This document shows positions 35,665 to 44,128 of a stretch of DNA of 64,000 bases, piece after piece. The notes under the pieces were generated by a model. It searched no databases. It was given only the letters and a program-made list of their open reading frames with translations, and had not been told where the DNA came from. Origin of the DNA: JANWKQ01 sp964624635. Its GTDB lineage: Bacteria > Bacteroidota > Bacteroidia > CAIKAF01. Made by a program: the position numbers and the translations under genes. Where the stretch lies: assembly GCA_964624635.1 (NCBI GenBank), contig CAZUXM010000007.1, positions 1 through 64,000 of the forward strand, in the 5' to 3' direction. The number at the start of each line of letters is the position of its first letter. The first letter of the stretch is position 1.

Positions 35665-36768
35665 TTGACAACAAACTTGGAGGAACTAGAAGCTTTAATC
35701 GGATTAAGAATGTGTGATGGCATTGGAGATGTCACTGCCAATAAACTCTTATTGCATTGTGGAAGTGCCGTAGCTGTCTTTAAAGAAAAAAGTAAGCACT
35801 TGTCCTCTATTCATGGGATATCTGCCGGGGTTGCTGCCGCCTTATCTAATGAAGTTGATTGGAAAAGGGTATACAAAGAGGCAGAGTTTATCATAAAAAA
35901 TAATATCCGGGTTGTTTCTATTCTTGATTCTCTATACCCTTCGCTCCTTCAAAAAACAGACTCTCCCCCTACGCTTGTTTTTTTTAGGGGTGATATTGGT
36001 ATCCTAAATTCCAAAAAATGTATCAGTATTGTTGGTACAAGAGCCCCCTCCCATTACGGTCAGGATATTACAGAACAATTAGTTTCGTTGTTTAAAGACC
36101 TGGATGTGATTGTGGTGAGTGGTTTAGCGGTGGGTATTGATATAACTGCTCACAGGGCGTGCTTAAATCATCATTTGCCTACTTTTGGTGTGGTAGGACA
36201 TGGTTTAAAAACCATTTATCCCCATCATCATAAACCTTATGTAGACGAAATATTACATCAGAATGGGGGTGTTCTTTCCGAATTTTTCTCAGATATGATT
36301 CCAAACAGAGAAAACTTCCCCAAGAGAAACCGAATCATTGCCGGTATATCTGAAGCAACTATTGTTATTGAAGCCTCTAAAAAAAGTGGAACCATTATTA
36401 CAGCTCAATATGCTTTGGACTATAAACGCAAGGTTTTTGTCCTTCCGGGAAGAATCACCGATAAGCTGTCTGAGGGTTGTAATAACTTATTAAATAACCG
36501 AAATGTAAGGCCTATTATAAGCCTCACCCAACTAATTGATGATTTAGGATTCAAGACAAATTTTAAAAGGCTTGTTCCATCTTGTATAGATTTGAATGTT
36601 GAAGAAGCAGCTCTTTTAAAAAATTTTTCTAATTCTACTAAAATTGGATTGGAGGACCTCGCCTCTTTATCTCAAATAAGTATAGGATCTTGTGTATCGA
36701 TTTTATTGAGCCTAGAAATGAAAGGTCTGATTAAAAGCCTTCCGGGAAGTTCTTATGAACTTTGCTGA
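35665..36768 (+). CDS. dprA: DNA-processing protein DprA
   Basis: A 367-residue protein that loads RecA on incoming single-stranded DNA during natural transformation. It has the N-terminal HhH-like segment (MCDGIGDVTANKLL), the Rossmann-fold core with SIVGTRAPSHYG, VVSGLAVGIDITAH, PKRNRIIAGIS, SGTIITAQYAL and the C-terminal winged-helix (DprA_WH) near 305-365. TTG 35665 is the only upstream start: an in-frame stop lies two codons before it. Its 3' end overlaps terC by 16 bases in convergent orientation. Confidence 0.9.
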   Translation: MTTNLEELEALIGLRMCDGIGDVTANKLLLHCGSAVAVFKEKSKHLSSIHGISAGVAAALSNEVDWKRVYKEAEFIIKNNIRVVSILDSLYPSLLQKTDSPPTLVFFRGDIGILNSKKCISIVGTRAPSHYGQDITEQLVSLFKDLDVIVVSGLAVGIDITAHRACLNHHLPTFGVVGHGLKTIYPHHHKPYVDEILHQNGGVLSEFFSDMIPNRENFPKRNRIIAGISEATIVIEASKKSGTIITAQYALDYKRKVFVLPGRITDKLSEGCNNLLNNRNVRPIISLTQLIDDLGFKTNFKRLVPSCIDLNVEEAALLKNFSNSTKIGLEDLASLSQISIGSCVSILLSLEMKGLIKSLPGSSYELC

Positions 36769-37502
36769 TTTCTTTTTCTGATTCTGATATTAATCAACTC
36801 AACAATCAGTGAAAAGAAAATAGCAAAATAAATATATCCCTTAGGAACTTCCTTACCTATAGCTTGCATTAATAGCGTGAAACCAATTAAAATTAAAAAA
36901 GACAGTGCTAAAATTTGAAGGCTTGGATATTTATTTATAAAACGACTTACTCCTCCAGAGAACAACATCATAACAATCATTGACAATACCAATGATGCTA
37001 TTATGATCCATACATTGTTTGATAATCCTATAGCCGTTAATATAGAGTCGAAAGAAAAAATAATATCTAGTACAATTATTTGCATTACCACCCATAGAAA
37101 GCCACTTTTTTTGCTTTGAGCGATTTCTTCTTTCTTTTTTTTCTCGAGTTTTTGGAACATTTCAGAAGTACTTTTAGCGATTAAAAATAAACCACCTATA
37201 AAAAATATGATAGATTTTCCTGTGATAGAAATCGGATCTATCACCATATCTCCAATATGATATTCTCTTGTGCTGTAAAATGTTTGATCAAGTCCTAGAA
37301 TAGCTGATATTCCAAAAAGCAGAATAATTCTAAATACCAGTGCTACTATCAATCCGATATTTCTGGCTGAGGCTTGTGAGGTTTGAGGAAGCCGGTTGGT
37401 AACAATAGATATGAATATAATATTATCTATTCCCAACACTATTTCCAAGAAGGTGAGTGTTAACAGGCTAATCCAAGTGCTCGTTTGTAAGAAAATTTCC
37501 AT
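36753..37502 (-). CDS. TerC-family integral membrane protein
   Basis: A 249-residue protein with about seven TM helices. The two signature metal-site helices are EIVLGIDNIIF near the N-terminus and LDIIFSFDSILTA in the middle. TerC relatives export manganese and are linked to tellurite resistance and to metal loading of secreted proteins. A charged cytoplasmic loop (QKLEKKKKEEIAQ) lies between. There are no other ter genes nearby, so manganese homeostasis is the better guess. Confidence 0.88.
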   Translation of the reverse strand: MEIFLQTSTWISLLTLTFLEIVLGIDNIIFISIVTNRLPQTSQASARNIGLIVALVFRIILLFGISAILGLDQTFYSTREYHIGDMVIDPISITGKSIIFFIGGLFLIAKSTSEMFQKLEKKKKEEIAQSKKSGFLWVVMQIIVLDIIFSFDSILTAIGLSNNVWIIIASLVLSMIVMMLFSGGVSRFINKYPSLQILALSFLILIGFTLLMQAIGKEVPKGYIYFAIFFSLIVELINIRIRKRNQQSS

Positions 37503-37559
37503 TAAGTGCCTCTAAATAACAAAAATAAATATATTTAGACTGTAAAATAACTTTTTTAG

Positions 37560-38582
37560 ATGCAAGCTGTTGTATTGGTAAAACATGGTAACCCCGAAAG
37601 GGCTTTTGAACTAAGAGAACTTAATAAGCCTGAACCTAAAGAAGGGGAGGTAAGAATAAAGGTAGATGCTTTTGGTCTTAATTATGCCGATGTAATGGCC
37701 CGAAAAGGAATGTATAAAGACGCCCCTCCCCTTCCTGCAGTTATTGGTTATGATGTTGTGGGTTATGTTGATAAACTAGGACCTGGTGCTGACGAGGAAT
37801 TATTGGGAAAACGAGTAATTGCTTTAACCCGATTTGGCGGATATGCTGAGTATGTTGTTGCCAACCAGCTAGTAGTTCACCCAATCAATGATAAACTGTC
37901 TAATGCTTCAGCTACAGCCTTAGCTACCCAATATTCAACTGCCTATTATGCATCTAACATGGCCACCAATATTTTAGAAGGTGATCATGTATTAATACAT
38001 GCCGCCGCAGGCGGCGTTGGATTGGCGCTTATTCAGCTTTCCAAGCTTAAAAACTGTGTTATTTATGCCACAGCCAGCTCTGATATGAAAATTAAAATGT
38101 TGGAGGATATGGGCGTAAATTACCCTATTAACTCGGAGGAGGTAGATTTTGTAGAAGAAGTTGAAAACATTAGAGGCGAAGATGGTCTTGACGTTATTTT
38201 TGACAGCATTGGTGGGTCTAGTGTAAAAAAAGGATTTGGGTTGTTATCTGCTGGAGGTAGGATGGTATGTTATGGAGGCTCAAGAAGGAGCGATGGACAA
38301 GGAATTTTTAACGACATCAAGTTGGCTTTAGGTTTCGGAATATATTCTCCAATAGGATTTCTAATGAAGAGTAAATCACTCATTGGGGTAAATATGTTAA
38401 GAATGGCTGATGAAAGACCATCTATCATAAAAGAAGCGATGGAAAAAATTATTGATCTTAATAACCGCCAGATTATAACCGATCCAATTGGCCGGGCTTT
38501 TCCTGTTTCTGATCTTTCAGAAGCTCATAATTTGTTAGAAAGCAGAGAATCTGTTGGAAAACTAGCTATAGAGTGGAAATAG
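37560..38582 (+). CDS. Zinc-free MDR-family oxidoreductase (quinone oxidoreductase/VAT1-like)
   Basis: A 340-residue medium-chain dehydrogenase/reductase. N-terminal GroES-like domain with GEVRIKVDAFGLNYADVMARKG, substrate-domain boundary PAVIGYDVVGYV, and the NADPH-binding HAAAGGVGLALIQL. It lacks the Cys ligands of the structural zinc and the catalytic zinc of alcohol dehydrogenases, so it belongs to the quinone-reductase/VAT1 group that reduces alpha,beta-unsaturated carbonyls or quinones. Substrate unknown. It is monocistronic. Confidence 0.83.
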   Translation: MQAVVLVKHGNPERAFELRELNKPEPKEGEVRIKVDAFGLNYADVMARKGMYKDAPPLPAVIGYDVVGYVDKLGPGADEELLGKRVIALTRFGGYAEYVVANQLVVHPINDKLSNASATALATQYSTAYYASNMATNILEGDHVLIHAAAGGVGLALIQLSKLKNCVIYATASSDMKIKMLEDMGVNYPINSEEVDFVEEVENIRGEDGLDVIFDSIGGSSVKKGFGLLSAGGRMVCYGGSRRSDGQGIFNDIKLALGFGIYSPIGFLMKSKSLIGVNMLRMADERPSIIKEAMEKIIDLNNRQIITDPIGRAFPVSDLSEAHNLLESRESVGKLAIEWK

Positions 38583-38969
38583 CTTTTCAACTCCTATTAA
38601 TTAATATATTATATTATATATAGATAAAGACATTAATAATAGTGTCCTGTTCATATGTTTATATCTGGTACTCTTCTTGAATCTAAATATAGTTATATAC
38701 AATTTTTGAGCTTTCTTATTAAAATATAAGTATCTGATATATATTATTTTATATCAGTTTTGAACATTTATTTATAGTTGTTTTCTAACATAGGTTTTAT
38801 GGTATTAACATCATTCACTTTGTAGATTATTTGTTTTAAATGAATCAGCAATAATCCTTATTTATTTTTGGTTTGTTCATTACCTTCTCTATTGGAGTAT
38901 CAGTTTAATTATGGTAATTTTGTTATAATTGTTTTTTGGGTAGTTTATCAACACTTTCTATTAATATCT
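38583..38969. other. AT-rich intergenic stretch before rpiB
   Basis: About 390 bases with very high A+T and no gene. A weak hairpin CTGATATA/TATATCAG (38734-38757) is followed by a short T run and could be a terminator. A consensus -7 box TATTTTTG at 38873-38880 is the best promoter for rpiB and would give a leader of about 85 bases. No riboswitch was recognised. Confidence 0.5.
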
Positions 38970-39401
38970 ATGATTAAAATTGGTTGTGCTGCAGATCATG
39001 CAGGTTTTGAATACAAAGAGATTATAAAAACACACTTAATTTCTTTAGGTTATCAAGTAGAGGATTTTGGTACTCATTCGTTAGATAGTGTAGATTATCC
39101 GGACTATATTCATCCTGTTGCAAAAAAGATAGAGTCGAAAGAAATAGATATGGGAATTATTATCTGTGGTTCTGGTAATGGAGTAAATATTACAGCTAAT
39201 AAACATCAGGGTGTAAGATCTGCTCTTTGTTGGATGCCTGAGATTGCAGCTTTAGCCAAACAACATAATGATGCTAATTGTATAGCCCTACCGGCTCGTT
39301 TTGTTTCACAGGAAACAGCTATAGAGATTGTAGATGCTTATTTAAAAGCTACGTTTGAAGGAGGTAGGCATCAGAAAAGGGTAGATAAGATAGCATGTTA
39401 A
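38970..39401 (+). CDS. rpiB: Ribose-5-phosphate isomerase B
   Basis: A 143-residue enzyme interconverting ribulose-5-P and ribose-5-P in the non-oxidative pentose phosphate pathway. ATG 38970 gives the family N-terminus MIKIGCAADHAGFEYK. The catalytic Cys in ICGSGNGVNITANK and the phosphate-binding Arg segment NKHQGVRSAL are visible, then HNDANCIALPARFV. Length fits RpiB. The frame continues upstream but without homology. Confidence 0.92.
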   Translation: MIKIGCAADHAGFEYKEIIKTHLISLGYQVEDFGTHSLDSVDYPDYIHPVAKKIESKEIDMGIIICGSGNGVNITANKHQGVRSALCWMPEIAALAKQHNDANCIALPARFVSQETAIEIVDAYLKATFEGGRHQKRVDKIAC

Positions 39402-39442
39402 TAATGAAACAAAACCCTTGATAATTCGTTAGTTCGCAGTGT

Positions 39443-42400
39443 ATGGGGAATAAGGTAAACAACGAAATTTACCCTAAACTAGAGGGATTTATAAAGAAAT
39501 ATTATAAGAATCAGATTATTAAGGGTTCCTTATTGTCTATTTCTTTAGTATTGGCATTTTATTTATTTGTAGTTACATTAGAGTTTTATGGTAGATATTC
39601 AGGAACAATAAGATTAGGATTATTGTTAGGTTTTATATTATCCAGCTCTTTTGTAGCCATTAGATTTTTACTACTCCCCTTACTTTCTCTGATTAAATTA
39701 AAGAACAGGCTTTCTTTTAATGATGCTTCTAAGATCATTGGTGATCACTTTCCTGAAGTGCAGGATAAATTGATTAATATTTTGCAGCTTGATAAATTTA
39801 ATACTGGTGATAATTCTCTCATATTAGCTTCGATAGAACAAAAAACCAATGATTTAAAACCAGTAGATTTTAGAGCAGCGATTGATTATAAAAAGAACCG
39901 TAAATATTTAAAGTTTCTTATTCCTGTTTTTTTAGTTTTTGGTTCTATTTGTATTCTATTTCCATCTATTATAAATAATGGTACACAACGTATTATTCAA
40001 TATAATAAGGAATTTAAAAAACAGTTTCCTTTTCAGATATTTTTAGATGTTCCTCTTGAAGCTATTACAGGAGAAGATTTTGTCTTAAATTTTCATATTG
40101 AAGGAAAAGAATTGCCTGATAAGATTTGGATAGAATACGATAACAAACGTTACAAAGCTGATGACCTTAATAAGAAATCATATTCGTTTGTATTTGCTAA
40201 TATAAAGAATGACACCCCATTTAAAATCATCACTGATGAAGATGAATATGATTCGTATTCTTTAAAAACAGTTTCAAAACCCAGCATTAAGTCAGTTAGT
40301 GTAGTAGTAAAATATCCGGCTTATTTGAATATGAAAGATGAGGTAATGTCAAACCCATCAGATATGACTTTGCCAGAAGGAACACAATTAACATGGAATA
40401 TAATTGCTGATAATAGCGATCAATTAAAGATTTACAGACAGGATACGAACTATACCTTAAAAGGATCAGGAAAGTATAGTTTTAATTACAAGGCTTTTAG
40501 TTCAGGTCTTGTTTCATTTAAGCCATTAAACACTGATAATAAATTGTTTATAAAGGATTCATTAACCACGGGTATTAATATTATACCAGATTTATATCCA
40601 AGTATAGAAGTATCTGAATCTAAAGATTCGGTGTTTTTAAGCCTTTTAAGCTTCGAAGGAGAGATAAAGGATGATTATGGCTTAAGGTCTTTAAAGTTTC
40701 ATTACACAGTCTATAAAGAGCAAAAAGAAGCTGATAAAAACGTAATAACTATTCCGATAGCCGGAGGATTGCTATCTCAGTCATTTAATTATCCTTTTGA
40801 TACAAAATTATTGAATATGGGTCCGGGAGATAAGTTGGTTTATTATTTTGAAGTTTTTGACAATGATGGTGTAAGGGGTTCAAAATCTACCAGATCGCAT
40901 ATCATGACTTTTAGTATTCCTACTGAAAAGGAAATTACAGAGGCTATTAATAAAAGAAATGAAACGATAAAGGATGATCTTTCTGATTCTAAATCAATGT
41001 CAGATGACCTACAGAAACAGATAGATGAATTGCAAAAATCTTTATTACAAAAAAAGGAAGCTTCATGGGAGGATAAAAAGAAGTTGAATGATATTTTAAA
41101 GAAGCAAGACGAACTAAAGAAAAAAATGGATGATGTTCAACAAAAGAACAGTATGAACGATATCCAAAAAGAAGAATTAAACAAGGATGAGGAAAGATTA
41201 TTGGATAAACAAGATCAGATTGACAAACTCTTTGAAGAGTTAAATAACGACGATCTTAAAAAGATGATGGATGAACTTGAGAAGATGATGGAAAAGATGG
41301 ATAAGAATAAGATGATGGATGCTTTGGATAAGATGGAATTAAATAATAAGGATATTGAAAAAGAACTGGATCGTACCTTGGCATTATTTAAAGAAATGCA
41401 GTTTGAAAATAAACTAGAGGAAACCATCAATAAACTGGACGAATTGATGAAAGAGCAAGACCAGTTTTTAAAAGATGCAGAAGATAAAAAAACAGATGAT
41501 GAAAAATTAAAGAATCAGCAGGATAAGATTGATGAAAAAATGAAAGAAGTGAAGGATGATCTTAAGAAATTGGAAGACCTAAATAAGGAGTTAGAAGACC
41601 AAAAGAATATGGAAGGTTTAGAGGAGAAAATGAATGAAATGGAGAATGAGAACAATAACTCTAAACAGGAAATGAATAATAATCAGAAGAGTAAATCTTC
41701 TAAGAGTATGCAAAATTCTAAGCAGAAGTCTCAGGACATGAAAAGTCAGTTACAGAATATGCAACAACAAATGGAACAAGAATCTCAACAAGAGAATATG
41801 GAGGATTTGAGACAATTGTTGGATAACATAATGAAGCTTTCTTTTGATCAAGAAAAACTGATTAGTACCACCAACGCTACAAATATTAGCAACCCTCAGT
41901 TCAAAGATATAATGAAGGAACAAAAGAAACTGATTGATGATAGTAAGGTGGTTGAAGATAGTTTATTAGCACTTAGTAAACGATCAATAGAAATACAATC
42001 TATTGTTAATAGAGAAATTACATTGGTAAAGTCATCAATGGAGAAGTCTCTTGAATTGCTTGAAGATAGAAACAAATCAGCGTCTACCCAAAAACAACAA
42101 TATGCACTTACTTCATTAAACAACCTTGCATTGATGTTGAGTGAATCTATTAAACAAATGCAACAACAAATGATGCAAGCCCAAAGTCAACAGAGCCAAG
42201 GCTCAAAAAGTTGTAATAAGCCTGGTCAATCAAACCCAGGTCAAAGCGGGATGGAAAAGATGATGCAACGCCAGATGGGTATACAAGAAAAAATGTTAGG
42301 ATTACAACAAAAAATGCAAGGTCAAAAGCCACAAAATGGAGAGAATGGTGATATAGCGAAAGACTTGGTAAAGTTGGCAAAGGAACAAGAATTGATTAGA

Positions 42401-42763
42401 AAGGAACTTCAGGATATGACTAAGGATATGGAAGGAGATCAGAAAAAACAGCTGAATGATATCATTAAGAAGATGGAAGAGAATGAGCAAGATATCTTAA
42501 ATAAGACCATTAGTTCTCAAACCATCAAAAGAAATGAAGATATTAAAGTAAAGATGATGGACTCTGAAAAAGCCATGAGAAACCAGGATCAAGACGATAA
42601 GCGGAAGTCTAACGAAGGTGAGGATAAAAAAGATAATAACAACAAGTTGGTAGAAGATTACTTTAAGCAGAAGAGCCAGGAGTTGGAAATTATTCGTAGT
42701 ATTCCACCCGTAATGAGACCTTATTACAAATCTAAAGTATCACAATACCTAAATACCTTTTAA
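39443..42763 (+). CDS. DUF4175 large membrane-anchored coiled-coil protein
   Basis: A 1106-residue protein, first gene of a conserved block. Two TM helices near residues 27-77 and one near 153-172, a beta-rich region (about 190-460), then about 550 residues of low-complexity coiled coil very rich in Lys, Asp, Glu, Met and Gln (DDLQKQIDELQKSL, MDELEKMMEKMDK). The C-terminus ends with IRSIPPVMRPYYKSKV. The family is essentially uncharacterised, is nearly always in Bacteroidota and precedes an anti-sigma-type ATPase and ybeY. A structural or membrane-stress role is only a guess. Confidence 0.85.
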   Translation: MGNKVNNEIYPKLEGFIKKYYKNQIIKGSLLSISLVLAFYLFVVTLEFYGRYSGTIRLGLLLGFILSSSFVAIRFLLLPLLSLIKLKNRLSFNDASKIIGDHFPEVQDKLINILQLDKFNTGDNSLILASIEQKTNDLKPVDFRAAIDYKKNRKYLKFLIPVFLVFGSICILFPSIINNGTQRIIQYNKEFKKQFPFQIFLDVPLEAITGEDFVLNFHIEGKELPDKIWIEYDNKRYKADDLNKKSYSFVFANIKNDTPFKIITDEDEYDSYSLKTVSKPSIKSVSVVVKYPAYLNMKDEVMSNPSDMTLPEGTQLTWNIIADNSDQLKIYRQDTNYTLKGSGKYSFNYKAFSSGLVSFKPLNTDNKLFIKDSLTTGINIIPDLYPSIEVSESKDSVFLSLLSFEGEIKDDYGLRSLKFHYTVYKEQKEADKNVITIPIAGGLLSQSFNYPFDTKLLNMGPGDKLVYYFEVFDNDGVRGSKSTRSHIMTFSIPTEKEITEAINKRNETIKDDLSDSKSMSDDLQKQIDELQKSLLQKKEASWEDKKKLNDILKKQDELKKKMDDVQQKNSMNDIQKEELNKDEERLLDKQDQIDKLFEELNNDDLKKMMDELEKMMEKMDKNKMMDALDKMELNNKDIEKELDRTLALFKEMQFENKLEETINKLDELMKEQDQFLKDAEDKKTDDEKLKNQQDKIDEKMKEVKDDLKKLEDLNKELEDQKNMEGLEEKMNEMENENNNSKQEMNNNQKSKSSKSMQNSKQKSQDMKSQLQNMQQQMEQESQQENMEDLRQLLDNIMKLSFDQEKLISTTNATNISNPQFKDIMKEQKKLIDDSKVVEDSLLALSKRSIEIQSIVNREITLVKSSMEKSLELLEDRNKSASTQKQQYALTSLNNLALMLSESIKQMQQQMMQAQSQQSQGSKSCNKPGQSNPGQSGMEKMMQRQMGIQEKMLGLQQKMQGQKPQNGENGDIAKDLVKLAKEQELIRKELQDMTKDMEGDQKKQLNDIIKKMEENEQDILNKTISSQTIKRNEDIKVKMMDSEKAMRNQDQDDKRKSNEGEDKKDNNNKLVEDYFKQKSQELEIIRSIPPVMRPYYKSKVSQYLNTF

Positions 42764-42764
42764 C

Positions 42765-43178
42765 ATGAATGCACCACAAAAGGACAACTCAGTAACACTT
42801 AACTCGGATATTAATGAAATATCTAAAGTTGAGGGTTTGGTTAGCGAGATATTTGATCGTTATCATATCAACCATGAGTTGTATGGTAATGTATTAATAG
42901 CATTAACAGAGGCTGCTAATAATGCAATTATGCATGGCAATATGTATGACGCTGACAAAAAAGTTGTGATTAACTATAACTGGGCTGAGCCGGTATTAAA
43001 TATACAAGTGTCAGATGAAGGTAGGGGGTTTGACTATAACAGTTTACCTGACCCAACAGAACCGGAATATATTGATAAGCCTTGTGGTAGAGGAGTATTT
43101 CTTATCAAAAGATTGGCTGATAAGGTAGATTTTGATAATGAAGGATCGACGGTAGTTTTTTCTTTTAACTGTCAATAA
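42765..43178 (+). CDS. Serine-kinase-type ATP-binding protein (RsbW-like)
   Basis: A 137-residue GHKL ATPase of the anti-sigma-factor kinase group. The N box EAANNAIMHGN and the G1 region SDEGRGFDY and G2 CGRGVFLIKRL are present. There are two bases between the DUF4175 stop and its ATG. Such proteins phosphorylate an anti-anti-sigma factor or bind a sigma factor; no sigma or STAS gene is adjacent, so the partner is unknown, but the stable neighbourhood with DUF4175 and ybeY suggests a regulatory link to envelope or ribosome stress. Confidence 0.85.
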   Translation: MNAPQKDNSVTLNSDINEISKVEGLVSEIFDRYHINHELYGNVLIALTEAANNAIMHGNMYDADKKVVINYNWAEPVLNIQVSDEGRGFDYNSLPDPTEPEYIDKPCGRGVFLIKRLADKVDFDNEGSTVVFSFNCQ

Positions 43179-43180
43179 AA

Positions 43181-43603
43181 GTGCCCCGGACCACAATTTT
43201 CCTGGCTGATATTTCTATTCAGATTAAGGGCAAAAGAAAACTATACGACTGGATTAAAAAGGTTATTATTTCTGAAAGGAAGAAACCAGGAGAAATATCA
43301 ATCGTATTTTGTTCAGATGATTTTTTATTAGACATGAACAAAAAATTTCTGCAACACAACTATTATACAGACATCATTACGTTCGATTATACAGTAGACG
43401 GTGTAATTTCAGGGGAACTTTATATTAGTATTGATAGGGTAAAAGACAATGCAGAACAACATAACGAGAGCTTTGATAATGAGTTGAGGCGCGTAATAAT
43501 CCATGGGGTTTTGCACTTGTGCGGATATAAAGACAAGACGAAAGAAGACCAGGCAAAAATGAGGTCTAAAGAAGATCAAAAGCTTAAATTAATTACTGTA
43601 TAA
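43181..43603 (+). CDS. ybeY: Endoribonuclease YbeY (rRNA maturation)
   Basis: A 140-residue single-strand-specific metallo-RNase for 16S rRNA 3' maturation and ribosome quality control. The zinc motif reads HGVLHLCGYKDKT: the first two His of the H-x3-H-x5-H pattern are present, while the third is replaced by Asp. Related Bacteroidota proteins, as I recall, show the same CGYKD form. LNKKFLQHNYYTDIITFDY-like text (NKKFLQHNYYTDIITF) is also typical. A GTG start two bases after the upstream stop is used. Its stop overlaps the DUF456 ATG by one base. Confidence 0.87.
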   Translation: MPRTTIFLADISIQIKGKRKLYDWIKKVIISERKKPGEISIVFCSDDFLLDMNKKFLQHNYYTDIITFDYTVDGVISGELYISIDRVKDNAEQHNESFDNELRRVIIHGVLHLCGYKDKTKEDQAKMRSKEDQKLKLITV

Positions 43604-44103
43604 TGGATTGGTTATTAGTTAGCATAGCTGTTATACTTTGTATAATAGGTGTAATTGGCTCTATTATTCCTGGTGTTCCCGGAACTCCTGTTTCTTATAT
43701 AGGGTTTTTGTGCTTTCATTTTAGTAATGATACGAACAGAATAGCATGGTGGACTCATGCAATTTTTATTGTTTTAATTATAGCTGTTTTGGTTCTTGAC
43801 TATGTAATACCAATCATAGGCACGAAGAAATTTGGCGGGTCTAAATATGGAACCTGGGGTAGCACAATAGGACTTATTATTGGTTTGTTTTTTGGATTCT
43901 GGGGCGTAATTATTGGGCCCTTTATTGGGGCATTCGTCTTTGAACTTATCTATAAAAAAGATGTGGGTCAGGCACTCAAGTCAGCTCTTGGCTCATTTGT
44001 AGGATTCTTATTAAGCACAGGCATAAAAACAATTTTAGCCCTTATTATGTTGGGGATTATATTGGTAAAAACAGCTACCTTTGTGGCTGATAAAATCGCA
44101 TAG
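43603..44103 (+). CDS. DUF456 membrane protein
   Basis: A 166-residue protein with three or four TM helices made of glycine-rich segments (IGSIIPGVPGTPVSYIGF, GLFFGFWGVIIGPFIGAF, each a hallmark of DUF456). Such Gly-zipper proteins resemble small channel or lysosome-associated families; the function is not known. ATG overlaps the ybeY stop (TAATG), so translation is coupled. Its stop ends one base before the parS-like site. Confidence 0.83.
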   Translation: MDWLLVSIAVILCIIGVIGSIIPGVPGTPVSYIGFLCFHFSNDTNRIAWWTHAIFIVLIIAVLVLDYVIPIIGTKKFGGSKYGTWGSTIGLIIGLFFGFWGVIIGPFIGAFVFELIYKKDVGQALKSALGSFVGFLLSTGIKTILALIMLGIILVKTATFVADKIA

Positions 44104-44119
44104 TGTTTCACGTGGAACA
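44104..44119. promoter_or_regulatory. parS-like ParB/Spo0J binding site
   Basis: TGTTTCACGTGGAACA matches the bacterial parS consensus TGTTnCACGTGnAACA at all defined positions. It lies in the 25-base gap between the DUF456 gene and mnmG. mnmG (gidA) is an origin-proximal gene in many bacteria, so location supports a real centromere site for the ParABS chromosome segregation system. Confidence 0.75.
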
Positions 44120-44128
44120 AAATAAAAC

